64,000 bases of DNA. Source: Acidobacteriota bacterium. GTDB lineage: Bacteria; Acidobacteriota; Terriglobia; Bryobacterales; Bryobacteraceae. Where the stretch lies: assembly GCA_016213725.1 (NCBI GenBank), contig JACQZS010000135.1:28030-92029 (forward strand). The letters run 5' to 3'. The notes under the pieces were generated by a model. It did no database searches, was not told where the DNA came from, and was given only the letters and a program-made list of their open reading frames with translations. Below are positions 43,114-51,877 of this stretch, piece by piece (positions within the stretch are counted from its first letter, which is position 1; every line of letters begins with the position of its first letter). A program made the translations under genes and the position numbers.

Positions 43114-43654
43114 GGTCAAGCTGCCGGTCATCTCAGCCGGCTCCGCCCTCGAAAAGCTGGCCCGCGCGGGCTTTCAACCACAGCACGAGCGCGCATTTGA
43201 AGCCAACACCGTCTTCGACACCCCCGGCGAGGATCTGATGAAATCCGCCCGCCTGCTGCGGCTGCGGGAGTTTCGCGGCGAATCGATCATCACTTTCAAG
43301 GGCGAGCCCGAGCCTGGGCTGCACAAGACCCGGCCGGAGATTGAGACCACGGCTGCCGATGCCGGCAAGATGCAGCGCATCCTGGAAGGGCTCGGCTACC
43401 GCGTGCAGTTCCGCTACGAGAAGTACCGCACCACCTTCGTGCGCGGAAATGACCCTGGCCACGCCGTGCTGGATGAAACGCCCATCGGCACGTTTCTGGA
43501 GCTGGAAGGCCCTCCCGCCTGGATCGATGAGACTGCCGCCGGAATGGGCTTTTCGGCTGCCGATTACATCGTGCTCAGCTACGGCACGCTCTACCGCCAG
43601 CACTGCCGTGCAAAGAACGTGGAGCCGGCGAATATGGTCTTCGATCAACCCTAA
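43073..43654 (+). CDS. CYTH domain protein (class IV adenylate cyclase / thiamine-triphosphatase-like)
   Basis: A 193-residue single-domain CYTH protein with the ExExK signature at Glu12, Glu14 and Lys16 (KETEVKLPV). Further charged tunnel residues are in LLRLREFRGESIITFKGE and the FLELEGP block. The family binds triphosphates with divalent metals; members are class IV adenylate cyclases, tripolyphosphatases or thiamine triphosphatases, and the sequence alone does not decide which. It starts inside the qmcA 3' end, so translation may be coupled. Confidence 0.88.
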   Translation: MDTSRPHLPEKETEVKLPVISAGSALEKLARAGFQPQHERAFEANTVFDTPGEDLMKSARLLRLREFRGESIITFKGEPEPGLHKTRPEIETTAADAGKMQRILEGLGYRVQFRYEKYRTTFVRGNDPGHAVLDETPIGTFLELEGPPAWIDETAAGMGFSAADYIVLSYGTLYRQHCRAKNVEPANMVFDQP

Positions 43655-43660
43655 ACGCAA

Positions 43661-43691
43661 AACGGGCCGGGGTGGAGAACCCCGGCCCGTT
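43661..43691 (-). terminator. Hairpin terminator between convergent CYTH and Gfo/Idh/MocA genes
   Basis: A 13-bp GC-rich stem, AACGGGCCGGGGT (43661-43673) with ACCCCGGCCCGTT (43679-43691). On the minus strand it is followed by a T-rich tract (TTTTGCGTTT), so it terminates the oxidoreductase gene best. On the plus strand the tail is poor in T. Confidence 0.8.
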
Positions 43692-43716
43692 GTCGCTTCG
43701 GTTCAATCTGAAAAGG

Positions 43717-45045
43717 CTAGGACTTTACCGGCTTGTCCACAACCTTGAAGTTCTTCTCGTCGAAGTAGAGCACCTTGCCCTGGCGGAAGCTCTGAACGGC
43801 CATCGTAATGGCCACCTGAGCATGCCCAGCGGTTTCCACGTCGAGCGTCGGCTTCTGGCGGCTGCGAACGGAGCCCAGGAAGTTGCCGATGTGCGTGTAC
43901 ATCGTGTCCTTGTTTTCCACGGGGATCTGGATGGGCTCTTCTCCGAACTTTGCCTTGTACTCTGCGCTGATGACGCGCTTCTCCGGCTTCACCGTGATGT
44001 TGGGGGCAAAGCCTTCAAAGCGCCCGTGCTCCACCATCACCAGCGTGCCCTCGTGGCCGCGCACCGTGCCGGGGATGTGCTCGGAGTTGGCCATCGAACT
44101 GGTCAGCACCAGCGAGAAGCCCTTTGCGTATTCAGCCATGAAGTGGAACGTATCCGGCACTTCGCGCTCGTCCTTGAACACGTAAATGCCGCCGCTGGCC
44201 GTCACCTTGGTCGGGAACTGCGCTTCGCCCCAGCAGATGTTGAACGGCGCCATCACGTGGAAGAAGAGGTCCGTGGCGATGCCGCCGGAGTAGTCCCAGT
44301 ATTTGCGGAAGCGGAAGAAACGGTCGGCGTCGTAAGCCCGCTTCGGCGCTTTGCCCAACCACATCTTCCAATCGATGTAGTCGTCGCCTTTGGCGTCCGG
44401 GCCGGCGGATTTGTCGATCGTCCAGTTCCATTCACCATTGGTGGAGTTGCGGTGGTAGGAGCCCTGGCTCATGATCATCTTGCCGATCATGCCGTCGGCG
44501 ATGGCCTTGCGCGCCTTCCACCACTGGTCGCCAGAGGTGGTCTGCGACCCCACTTGCACGATGCGCCCAGTCTCCTTCACCGTGGCGATGAGCTGCCTCA
44601 CTTCCTCGATGGTGTGGCACATCGGCTTCTCGAGGTACACGTCCTTGCCTTGGTCCATGGCGGCCAGGGCGATGGGCGCGTGCCAGTGGTCCGGTGTGGC
44701 CACCACCACGGCGTCGACGTCCTTGTTTTCGAGAATCTCGCGATAGTCCAGTGTCCCCATGCATTTGAAGCGCTCTTTGGCGGCGGTCACGCGCTTCTGG
44801 TAGACGTCGCACACTCCCACAATCTGGCAGGCGCCCGGCTTTTCGGTCTGGGCGTACTTGTCGAAGCGGTCGGCCACATAGAAGCCGCGTCCGCCGACGC
44901 CGATGACGGCGACGTTGATCTTGTCATTGGCTCCGATCACGCGAGCCGGGTTCGTCTTCGCCGTCGTCTTGGCCATCGCGGAAGAGGCCAGCGCCGTGGC
45001 TGCCGCGCCGGCTGCAAACTGCCGGCGGTTGCTTTGCTGAGTCAT
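43717..45045 (-). CDS. Tat-exported Gfo/Idh/MocA oxidoreductase
   Basis: The start is the ATG at 45045 (a GTG four codons upstream is possible), giving 442 residues. Tat-type leader [21 protein letters not shown](P)-binding motif [15 protein letters not shown] and the catalytic EKPMCHT segment are all present. The C-terminal domain is the usual alpha/beta substrate domain. Secreted Gfo/Idh/MocA enzymes of this type oxidise or reduce sugars or sugar derivatives, and several are expected per acidobacterial genome. A second one lies at 48414. Confidence 0.92.
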   Translation of the reverse strand: MTQQSNRRQFAAGAAATALASSAMAKTTAKTNPARVIGANDKINVAVIGVGGRGFYVADRFDKYAQTEKPGACQIVGVCDVYQKRVTAAKERFKCMGTLDYREILENKDVDAVVVATPDHWHAPIALAAMDQGKDVYLEKPMCHTIEEVRQLIATVKETGRIVQVGSQTTSGDQWWKARKAIADGMIGKMIMSQGSYHRNSTNGEWNWTIDKSAGPDAKGDDYIDWKMWLGKAPKRAYDADRFFRFRKYWDYSGGIATDLFFHVMAPFNICWGEAQFPTKVTASGGIYVFKDEREVPDTFHFMAEYAKGFSLVLTSSMANSEHIPGTVRGHEGTLVMVEHGRFEGFAPNITVKPEKRVISAEYKAKFGEEPIQIPVENKDTMYTHIGNFLGSVRSRQKPTLDVETAGHAQVAITMAVQSFRQGKVLYFDEKNFKVVDKPVKS

Positions 45046-45067
45046 GGAGTTTCGCACCTCGAGCTAT

Positions 45068-45095
45068 TTGGAAGAATCCACACCCATTCTACAAT
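45068..45095 (+). promoter_or_regulatory. Possible sigma70 promoter of bshC
   Basis: TTGGAA (45068-45073), 16-base spacer and TACAAT (45090-45095), 60 bases before the bshC ATG. It sits in the short divergent gap between the oxidoreductase and bshC. Confidence 0.45.
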
Positions 45096-45155
45096 CTGTT
45101 TACGCCGCCCCCAATTCCGTGCCCTCGTGCGGCCTGCTAGTCTGGTGGAAGACGC

Positions 45156-46691
45156 ATGCGATGTACCCGGATTCCGTACACAGAGCTGCCTGGGACCTCT
45201 GCCCTCTTTGGAGACTACCTCAACCACTTTGAGCGCACGGCGAGATTCTATTCGCACGATCCGCGCGATCTCGAGTCTCTGCGCCGGTCAGCCGCCGCCG
45301 TTCGTTTGGGAGACGGCCGGCGCCAGCAATTGGCCGCTGCTCTGCGCCGCACAAACGGCGAAACCGCCGCGCTGGCGCAACTTGAACTGCCCGACACCGT
45401 CGCCGTAGTCACCGGCCAGCAGGTGGGCCTTTACTCCGGTCCTGCTTACACCATTTACAAAGCCCTGACGGCCGTCCGCCTGGCCCGGATGCTCTCTGAT
45501 TCGGGCGCGCGAGCGGTGCCCGTGTTCTGGCTTGCCACCGAAGACCACGATCTCGACGAAATCGATCACGCCTGGCTCTTCGACAACCGCCAGCAACCGG
45601 TGAAGCTCTCCGCCCAGGCCGCCGGCAAGCCCGGCGCGCCCGTTGGCGGCATCGAGATCACGGCCGCCCCCATCGACGAACTGGCCGCCAGCCTCCGCGG
45701 CTTCCTCTATGCCGACGAAGTCCTAGGTTTGGTGGAAGAGTGTTACCGGCCAGGCCGCACCCTGGGCCAGGCGTTTCGCGAGCTGCTTCAGCGCTTGCTC
45801 GCGGGCTATGGGTTGATCTTTCTCGATCCCCTCGATCCTGCCATCCGCTCACTGGCTGCGCCGTTCCTCGCCGACGCCTATCAGCGCCGCGACGAACTTC
45901 TTGCGCGGCTGCTCGAGCGCGGCCGAGAACTGCAGCAGGCGGGCTATCACGCCCAAGTCCTCGTCGACTCCGGCTCCTCCCTCTTCTTCCGCCTGGAAAA
46001 CGGCCGCCGCGTACGCATTCCCTCCGGCGCCGAAGCCGGCGATCCGGCGACGCTTTCGCCCAACGCATTGCTCCGCCCCGTGATGCAGGACTTCCTCCTG
46101 CCCACCGCTGCGTATGTCGGTGGCCCCGCGGAAATCGCCTATTTCGCCCAGTCTCAGGTGCTCTATCAGGAGCTTCTCGGCCGCATGCCCCTTGCCGTCC
46201 CGCGCGCCGGGTTTACTCTTCTCGATGAGCGCGCCCGCAGTCTCATGGCCCGCTTTGCCATTCCCGTCCACGATTGCTTCCACGGCGAAACCCGCCTTAA
46301 GGAGCGCATCAGCGCGCGCCTGATCCCCGAATCGCTCGAGATCGCCTTCGAAGATGTCACCAGTGAGGTCCGTAACTCGATCGATCGCCTCTATCGCGAA
46401 CTGCACACTTTCGATCCCACGCTCGGCGACTCGCTCACCCGCAGCCGCGGACGCATCCTCTATCAGCTCGACAAGAACCGGCGCAAGGCCGCCCGCGAGG
46501 CCCTGCGCCGCGATAAACAGGTGGATGCTTCCGCTTCCCACCTCAGCAACCTCGTCTTCCCCGAAAAGCACCTCCAGGAGCGGCTCTACACCATCCTGCC
46601 GTTCCTTGCCCGCCACGGCTTCGATCTCATGGATACCCTCTTTGAGAACGTTCAGCCCGGCTGTCTGGACCACCAACTCCTTGCCCTATGA
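45156..46691 (+). CDS. bshC: Bacillithiol biosynthesis cysteine-adding enzyme BshC
   Basis: A 511-residue protein, close to the usual 540. It has the family signatures VAVVTGQQVGLYSGPAYTIY near residue 90, PVFWLATEDHDLDEIDHAW near 122-140, SPNALLRPVMQDFLLPTAAY, and VGGPAEIAYFAQ. BshC adds cysteine to glucosaminyl-malate, the last step of bacillithiol synthesis. BshA and BshB are not in this window. The gene's stop overlaps the ATG of an HpaI-type aldolase, an uncommon partner. Confidence 0.93.
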   Translation: MRCTRIPYTELPGTSALFGDYLNHFERTARFYSHDPRDLESLRRSAAAVRLGDGRRQQLAAALRRTNGETAALAQLELPDTVAVVTGQQVGLYSGPAYTIYKALTAVRLARMLSDSGARAVPVFWLATEDHDLDEIDHAWLFDNRQQPVKLSAQAAGKPGAPVGGIEITAAPIDELAASLRGFLYADEVLGLVEECYRPGRTLGQAFRELLQRLLAGYGLIFLDPLDPAIRSLAAPFLADAYQRRDELLARLLERGRELQQAGYHAQVLVDSGSSLFFRLENGRRVRIPSGAEAGDPATLSPNALLRPVMQDFLLPTAAYVGGPAEIAYFAQSQVLYQELLGRMPLAVPRAGFTLLDERARSLMARFAIPVHDCFHGETRLKERISARLIPESLEIAFEDVTSEVRNSIDRLYRELHTFDPTLGDSLTRSRGRILYQLDKNRRKAAREALRRDKQVDASASHLSNLVFPEKHLQERLYTILPFLARHGFDLMDTLFENVQPGCLDHQLLAL

Positions 46692-47458
46692 AAATCAACA
46701 CCGTCAAAAAGGCTATGCGCGAAGGGCGCCTTCAGTTGGGCACCGGTTTTGCGCAACTCCGTTCTCAGGATGTCGTCCGCATTCTCGCCGCCGCCGGCTT
46801 TGACTGGGCGTTTCTCGATGCCGAACACGGCGGCTTCGACCAGGAGACGCTGCAGGATCTCTGCCGCATCGCCGTCAAGGTGGGCCTTGCGCCCATCGTG
46901 CGCGTGGCGGACCTGCAGTACTCGCTCATCGCCCGCGCTCTGGATTGCGGCGCCGAAGGTGTCATCTTTCCGCGCGTGGAAGATCCCGAATTGCTCCAGA
47001 AAGCCGTCAGCTGGACCAAGTTCCCGCCCGTCGGCATTCGCGGCATGGGGCTCACCCCGCTGCATGTGGATTTCGAAGGCGTCTCCATCCCGCAGATCAT
47101 GGACCACATGAACCGCGAGCAGATGGTGGTTCTTCAAATCGAAACTGTGCGCGCCTTCGAAGCTCGCGAGGAGTTGCTCTCCATCCCGAACATCGATGCC
47201 GTGATGATCGGGCCCGTGGACCTTACCATCAGCCTGGGCGTGCCGGGCGAGTTCGAGCATCCCAAGATGCTGGCCACTGTCGAGAAGATCGTTGAGAGCT
47301 GCAAGGCCCACGGCGTCATCCCCGGGGCGCAGGCCCGCAACATCGGCTTGGCTCAGCGCTGGCGCGATATGGGGATGCTCTTCGTCGGCTGCTCCAGCGA
47401 AACCGGCATGCTCTTCGATAGCGCCAAGGCCATCGCTACGCAGGTGAAGCCGGCCTAA
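46688..47458 (+). CDS. HpcH/HpaI family class II aldolase
   Basis: A 256-residue protein with ATGA overlap to bshC. The family motifs are present: FLDAEHGGFD with the catalytic His47, GAEGVIFPRVEDP, RGMGLTPLHVD, LQIET (metal Glu) and GPVDLTISLG (metal Asp). These enzymes cleave 2-keto-3-deoxy acids to pyruvate and an aldehyde; candidates include the 2-keto-3-deoxy-L-rhamnonate aldolase type. A rhamnose isomerase gene lies 11 kb away, but the two encode different rhamnose routes. The 3' end overlaps the convergent AKR gene by four bases. Confidence 0.9.
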   Translation: MKINTVKKAMREGRLQLGTGFAQLRSQDVVRILAAAGFDWAFLDAEHGGFDQETLQDLCRIAVKVGLAPIVRVADLQYSLIARALDCGAEGVIFPRVEDPELLQKAVSWTKFPPVGIRGMGLTPLHVDFEGVSIPQIMDHMNREQMVVLQIETVRAFEAREELLSIPNIDAVMIGPVDLTISLGVPGEFEHPKMLATVEKIVESCKAHGVIPGAQARNIGLAQRWRDMGMLFVGCSSETGMLFDSAKAIATQVKPA

Positions 47459-48399
47459 AGCGCGGCTTCGATCTCCGCTACTTCCTGCTCGGCCAGCCGG
47501 AATTCTCCGGCGCCGATCACGCCCTCTAACTGTGCCGCCGAACGCAGGCCAACTATGGCCGCCGTGACTTCTGGCCGGCGCAGTACCCACGCGATGGCCG
47601 CTTCGCCCGGCGTCCGGCCGTGGCGCGCGCCCACGGCGCGCAACCGTTCCACCAGCGCCAGGTTGCGCGTCAGTAGCGGCTCCTGGAACTGCGGACGGCG
47701 TTTGCGGTGGTCGTCGTCATCCAGCTGTTCAATCCGCTCGCGCGTCATCTTGCCGGTGAGCAGGCCGGAGTGCATCGGCGAATAGGCCAGCACGCCGACG
47801 CCGTTCTCTTGGCAGTAAGGTAGGATCTCGGCTTCGATGTCGCGCGCCAGCAGGTTGTAGGGCGGCTGCAATGAAGTGACGGGCCCGATGGCCTGTGCCC
47901 GCCGCAACTGGCTGAGCGAGAAGTTCGACACGCCGATCCAGCGCACCTTTCCTTCTTCCTTTAGGCGCACCATGGTCTCCCAGCCCTCTTCCACTTCTTC
48001 ATCCGGTTCCGGCCAGTGCATCTGGTACAGGTCGATCACGTCCACCTGCAGCCGGCGCAGGGATTCTTCACACTCGCGCCGCACTGAGTCCCTCTTGAGG
48101 CTCTTGTAAATCTGCCGGTTCTCGTCCCAGCAACGTGCGCACTTCGTGAAGAGGTAGGGCTTGTTCGACATGCCCGCCAGCGCCTGGCCCAATACCTCCT
48201 CGGCATGGCCCAGACCGTACACCGGAGCCGTATCGATCCAGTTCAGGCCCGCGTCCAGGCCGGCGTGGATTGCCGCGATCGATTCGGCGTCGTCCTGCCG
48301 GCCCCATGAAAACGCCCAACCGCCGCCGCCCATTGCCCATTGCCCGATGCCGATCGGCGTGATCTTCAAATCGCTGTTGCCGAGTTGCCTGAGTTCCAT
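47455..48399 (-). CDS. Aldo/keto reductase
   Basis: The start is the ATG at 48399, giving 314 residues; longer upstream frames overlap the neighbouring gene. The AKR catalytic tetrad is visible as Asp56, Tyr61 (DTAPVYGLGHAEEV), Lys86 (LFTKCARCW) and His128 (YQMHWPEPD). It is an NAD(P)H-dependent reductase of sugars or aldehydes, most like the YajO/Tas group. It starts 14 bases after the Gfo/Idh/MocA gene and is probably its operon partner in sugar oxidation/reduction. Confidence 0.93.
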   Translation of the reverse strand: MELRQLGNSDLKITPIGIGQWAMGGGGWAFSWGRQDDAESIAAIHAGLDAGLNWIDTAPVYGLGHAEEVLGQALAGMSNKPYLFTKCARCWDENRQIYKSLKRDSVRRECEESLRRLQVDVIDLYQMHWPEPDEEVEEGWETMVRLKEEGKVRWIGVSNFSLSQLRRAQAIGPVTSLQPPYNLLARDIEAEILPYCQENGVGVLAYSPMHSGLLTGKMTRERIEQLDDDDHRKRRPQFQEPLLTRNLALVERLRAVGARHGRTPGEAAIAWVLRRPEVTAAIVGLRSAAQLEGVIGAGEFRLAEQEVAEIEAAL

Positions 48400-48413
48400 G
48401 GCGTACTTCTCTG

Positions 48414-49724
48414 CTAGAGTCCCTTCACCTTCCAGCCGTCGCGATACTTGCGCCTGACGAATTTCGTGGCCTCCGGCGAATTCGTGAACTTCAGCTTCCG
48501 CGAGTTCCATTCCAGGTTCGTATGCGGGAAGCGTGTTGCCGTGGGGCCCAGCAGCACGGCTTCCGTTAGAGGCCCGGAATAGTCGAAGCCGGCGGACGTC
48601 GACGCCTTGCCCAGCACGGTGTCCACGAACTGGTGGTAGTGATCTGTGCCCGGCTTCTTCTCGATCGGCTTGTCTTTCACCTTCTCGCCCAGCAGAACGG
48701 GCATCCCGATGTGCGGCAGCACCATCGCCCCCTCGGTCCCGAAGAAGATCGAGCCCTGGCCCGGCGCTCTCATGCTGCCCAGCACGGACAGTACCTCGGC
48801 CGGCGGCTTCTGATCTCCGTCGTACCAGGTCACATTCACCGTCTTGCCTTCCGTGAAGCGCGTTCCCGGAAAGACGTAACGGATCAGGGCGTTGATCGCC
48901 CAGCTCTGCTGGTTCGGGGCCGGACCTTCGCTGCGCACGGAGACCGGCGCAGTCAGCGCCAGCGCCTCAAACACCGGGTCGTAGATGTGGCAGCCCATGT
49001 CGCCGAACGTGGCTGTTCCAAAGTCCAGCCGCTTGCGCCAGTTGCCCGGATGGTAGACGCCCTTGAGGTACGGCCGCGCCGCGGCCACGCCCAGCCACTG
49101 GTCCCATGCCAGTCCCTCTGGTATAGGGTCTGTCCCGTCCGGCAGCGCATTCGTATCGCCCCACTTCTTGTTGCTCCAGGTGTGAACTTCCTTCACTTTG
49201 CCGATCGCCCCAGACTGGATCGTGTGCACCGCCGTGCGGTACTCGGGCGCCGAGTGAATCTGGATGCCCATCTGCGTCACCAGCCGCTTGGACCGTGCAT
49301 ACTCCGTGAGTTTGCGCACTTCGAAAATATCGTGGGCCAGGGGCTTCTGCTGGTAAACGTGCAGTCCGGCCCGCATCGCTGTCATGGCCTGCGGCGCGTG
49401 CATGTGGTCCGGCGTGCCCACGCAGGCGATGTCGAGATTCTTGCGCTCCTTCTGCACCATCTCGCGCCAGTCCTGGTAGATCCGCGCTTCCGGATACTTC
49501 GCCTTCACCCGCTTCAGGCGGTTCGCGTCCACCTCTGCCACGCAGACCAACGTCACCGACGCATGCGTGGCGATGCCGTCCAGCGTGGCCCAGGCCATGC
49601 CGTCTGCTCCAAAACTGGCTAGGCCAAGCCGCGACGAGCGTGGCTTGGATTGCAGGTTAGCGATAAAGAATGGGGCTGCGAGTGAACCCGCGAACGCACG
49701 GCGCGACAATTTGCTGGTGATCAT
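48414..49724 (-). CDS. Tat-exported Gfo/Idh/MocA oxidoreductase
   Basis: The start is the ATG at 49724, giving 436 residues with a Tat-type leader (KLSRRAFAGSLAAPFFIANL). The dinucleotide domain begins LGLASFGADGMAW, somewhat degenerate in its GxGxxG, and contains CVGTPDHMHAPQAMTAMRAG and VYQQKPLAHD in place of the canonical EKP, so the catalytic Lys (QKP) is kept. It is co-directional with an aldo/keto reductase 14 bases downstream. It probably acts on a sugar or inositol derivative in the periplasm. Confidence 0.9.
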   Translation of the reverse strand: MITSKLSRRAFAGSLAAPFFIANLQSKPRSSRLGLASFGADGMAWATLDGIATHASVTLVCVAEVDANRLKRVKAKYPEARIYQDWREMVQKERKNLDIACVGTPDHMHAPQAMTAMRAGLHVYQQKPLAHDIFEVRKLTEYARSKRLVTQMGIQIHSAPEYRTAVHTIQSGAIGKVKEVHTWSNKKWGDTNALPDGTDPIPEGLAWDQWLGVAAARPYLKGVYHPGNWRKRLDFGTATFGDMGCHIYDPVFEALALTAPVSVRSEGPAPNQQSWAINALIRYVFPGTRFTEGKTVNVTWYDGDQKPPAEVLSVLGSMRAPGQGSIFFGTEGAMVLPHIGMPVLLGEKVKDKPIEKKPGTDHYHQFVDTVLGKASTSAGFDYSGPLTEAVLLGPTATRFPHTNLEWNSRKLKFTNSPEATKFVRRKYRDGWKVKGL

Positions 49725-50140
49725 GCTGTTTGAAGACGAGCATATCGCAATCGGCGCCTCGTCCTTCGCTGGTCCCGCCGCGTCACGCCTCGATGCGCAC
49801 ACTTGCGAACGGTTCGGCCCACTTCTCGCCCGCGCTGCCCGCGCGTAGCGCTAGTGGGCCGCCGTTCACCGCCACGGATGCCGCCGCCGGCGCATCTGCC
49901 ACGCCACCCGTATCCTTCTTCCGCATAGCGGGCAGGGCCGCTGATGGAGCGAGGTTCTCTCCCGCGATCCTCGTCAGCCTACCGGCTGCCGCAGAGGGCG
50001 TGCCTGAGGCGCCATGCAGAGCGCCGTTGAATGCATGGATCTTCGGTGACGCTGCAGCCGCTTCCCCTACATCCTCGGCAAATCGTTACCGGGAGTCCTG
50101 CCCTCTGAGCCGGACGGGTAAGTGTTATGGTGAGTTTCAA
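49725..50140. other. Divergent intergenic region; minus-strand remnant possible
   Basis: No intact gene over 416 bases. On the minus strand the frame from about 50089 to 49783 is open without a proper start and reads RLTRIAGENLAPSAALPA and VAVNGGPLAL. This resembles the C-terminal domain IFGSNLAPST...GGVSVTVNG common in acidobacterial surface proteins. It may be the tail of a lost gene. Confidence 0.35.
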
Positions 50141-51628
50141 ATGAAGAGATACCTGTCCCGCCGTCATTTCCTTGCCGCCGGTGGCGCTCCTTTGCTGGCG
50201 CGGGCCGCCCGCCGTCCCAACATCCTCTTTGTCATCGCGGATGACTGGGGTTACGGCCACGCCGGCGCTTACGGCTGTAAATGGGTGAACACGCCTGCCT
50301 TCGATCGAGTTGCTCGCCAGGGCGTTCTCTTCAACAACTCCTTCACGTCCAACCCCAAGTGCAGCCCCTGCCGCGCTACCATCCTGACGGGCCGGAACAG
50401 CTGGCAGAACAAGGAAGCCGTCAACCACTACAGCATCTTTCCGAACGATTTTCCCGTCTACCCGCAATTGCTCGAGAAGGCCGGATATTTCGTCGGCCTC
50501 ACCGGCAAAGGCTGGGGGCCGGGCGATTTCAAGAGCACCGGCTGGCCCCACAACCCCGCCGGCCGCGAGTGGCGTAAACGCACGCTGAAGCCGCCGGCCG
50601 CCGGCATCTCCCCAGTCGATTACGCCGCCAACTTCGAAGACTTCCTCACAGATCGCCCCGCCAGCCAGCCCTTCTGTTTCTGGCTCGGCGGCCATGAGCC
50701 GCACAGGTCTTACGAGCCCGGTTCCGGACTGCGCGCCGGCAAGCGCCTCGAAGACGTCACCATCCCCAAGTACCTGCCCGATAACCGGATCGTCCGTAGC
50801 GACCTGCTCGACTACGCGCTGGAAGTTGAGCACTTCGACTCTCACCTCCAGCGCGCGCTCGATTCCCTGGAGCGCCGCGGAGAACTCGACAACACCCTCG
50901 TCTGCGTCACCTCCGACCACGGCATGCCCTTCCCGCGTGTGAAGGGGCAGATCTACGACGCCGGCTTCCGCATCCCCCTCGCCGTCATGTGGGGCGGAAA
51001 TATCAGGCCTGGCCGCGTCGTCGATGACTTCATCAATACGCGCGACTTCGCGCCCACATTCCTCGAAGCCGCCGGAGTCGAGCCTGCCGGCACCATCACC
51101 GGGTCCAGCTTTCTGAAAGTGCTCGCCAGCCCTCAGTCCGGCACCGTCGACGCGGCTCGCAATACCATGCTTGTCGCCAAGGAACGCCACGATCTCGGAC
51201 GCCCCAACGACGCCGGTTATCCCGTGCGCGCCATCCGCACCCCTGAGTATCTCTACGTCCGCAACTACACCCCAGACGCCTGGCCCGTCGGCAATCCCGA
51301 AACCGGCTATCGGAACTGCGACGATGGCCCCACCAAGGAAAACATCCTCACTTCCTTCGACAACTTCTACCGCCTCTGCTTTGGCAAGCGCCCCGCGGAG
51401 GAGCTCTACGCCATCAAAGAGGACCCCGACAACGTCGTCAATCTCGCCGCCGATCCCAAGTACGCGGATCTCAAGCGCAAACTGCGCGAGCGCATGGAAG
51501 AAACCCTGCGCTCTGAAGGCGACCCCCGCATGTTGGGCCGCGCCGACTTCTTCGACACCATCGAATACACCGGCCCCCGCAAGCACAGCTACTCCGAGTG
51601 GCTGAAGAACAACGGCTCCCAGCGCTGA
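50141..51628 (+). CDS. Tat-exported sulfatase (formylglycine-dependent)
   Basis: The start is the ATG at 50141, giving 495 residues; the frame is open much further upstream but that part lacks coding character. Tat-type leader YLSRRHFLAAGGAPLL. The domain starts RRPNILFVIADDWGYGHAGA with metal-binding Asp residues. The formylglycine site reads CSPCRATILTGR with Cys74, fulfilling CxPxR but with Cys in place of the usual Ser/Ala at the fourth position. TSDHGMPFPR is the second metal site. Expected substrates are sulfated glycans, fitting the polysaccharide theme. Confidence 0.9.
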   Translation: MKRYLSRRHFLAAGGAPLLARAARRPNILFVIADDWGYGHAGAYGCKWVNTPAFDRVARQGVLFNNSFTSNPKCSPCRATILTGRNSWQNKEAVNHYSIFPNDFPVYPQLLEKAGYFVGLTGKGWGPGDFKSTGWPHNPAGREWRKRTLKPPAAGISPVDYAANFEDFLTDRPASQPFCFWLGGHEPHRSYEPGSGLRAGKRLEDVTIPKYLPDNRIVRSDLLDYALEVEHFDSHLQRALDSLERRGELDNTLVCVTSDHGMPFPRVKGQIYDAGFRIPLAVMWGGNIRPGRVVDDFINTRDFAPTFLEAAGVEPAGTITGSSFLKVLASPQSGTVDAARNTMLVAKERHDLGRPNDAGYPVRAIRTPEYLYVRNYTPDAWPVGNPETGYRNCDDGPTKENILTSFDNFYRLCFGKRPAEELYAIKEDPDNVVNLAADPKYADLKRKLRERMEETLRSEGDPRMLGRADFFDTIEYTGPRKHSYSEWLKNNGSQR

Positions 51629-51630
51629 CC

Positions 51631-51659
51631 TTCCCATATACCCCTGGGGGGTATATACT
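51631..51659 (+). promoter_or_regulatory. CsoR operator overlapping the copper-operon promoter
   Basis: A 9-3-9 palindrome ATATACCCC (51636-51644), TGG, GGGGTATAT (51648-51656), matching the TACCC-GGGTA pattern of CsoR operators. A -10 box TATACT (51654-51659) overlaps its right arm, with TTCCCA (51631-51636) 17 bases upstream as a weak -35. CsoR bound here would block RNA polymerase until Cu(I) releases it. The ATG at 51667 is seven bases after the -10, so the transcript is probably leaderless. Confidence 0.8.
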
Positions 51660-51666
51660 GGAAGCG

Positions 51667-51876
51667 ATGACCAAGTCACTCTCTCTCGCCATCGAGGGCA
51701 TGCACTGCGGCGGTTGCGTCAACCGTGTCACCAATGCCCTGAACAAGCTCGAGGGCGTCACGGTTCGGTCCGTCCAGGTCGGCTCGGCCTCGGTCGAGTT
51801 CGATTCCGGGAAGCTCTCCGAACAGTCGATTCTCGACGCTGTCAACAAGCTCGGCTTCACGGCCTCGGCATCCTGA
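51667..51876 (+). CDS. copZ: Copper chaperone CopZ-like (HMA domain)
   Basis: A 69-residue single heavy-metal-associated domain with the Cu(I) motif GMHCGGC (Cys14, Cys17) and the rest of the ferredoxin-like fold. It hands Cu(I) to the P-type ATPase encoded two bases downstream. The ATG sits right at the predicted transcription start, so it may be translated without a leader. First gene of the CsoR-controlled operon. Confidence 0.92.
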   Translation: MTKSLSLAIEGMHCGGCVNRVTNALNKLEGVTVRSVQVGSASVEFDSGKLSEQSILDAVNKLGFTASAS

Positions 51877-51877
51877 C

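Noticed and set aside
49730-50140. N-terminal extension of the sulfatase by about 137 codons
   Set aside because: The extension has no coding character and would bury a clear Tat leader that starts at 50141.
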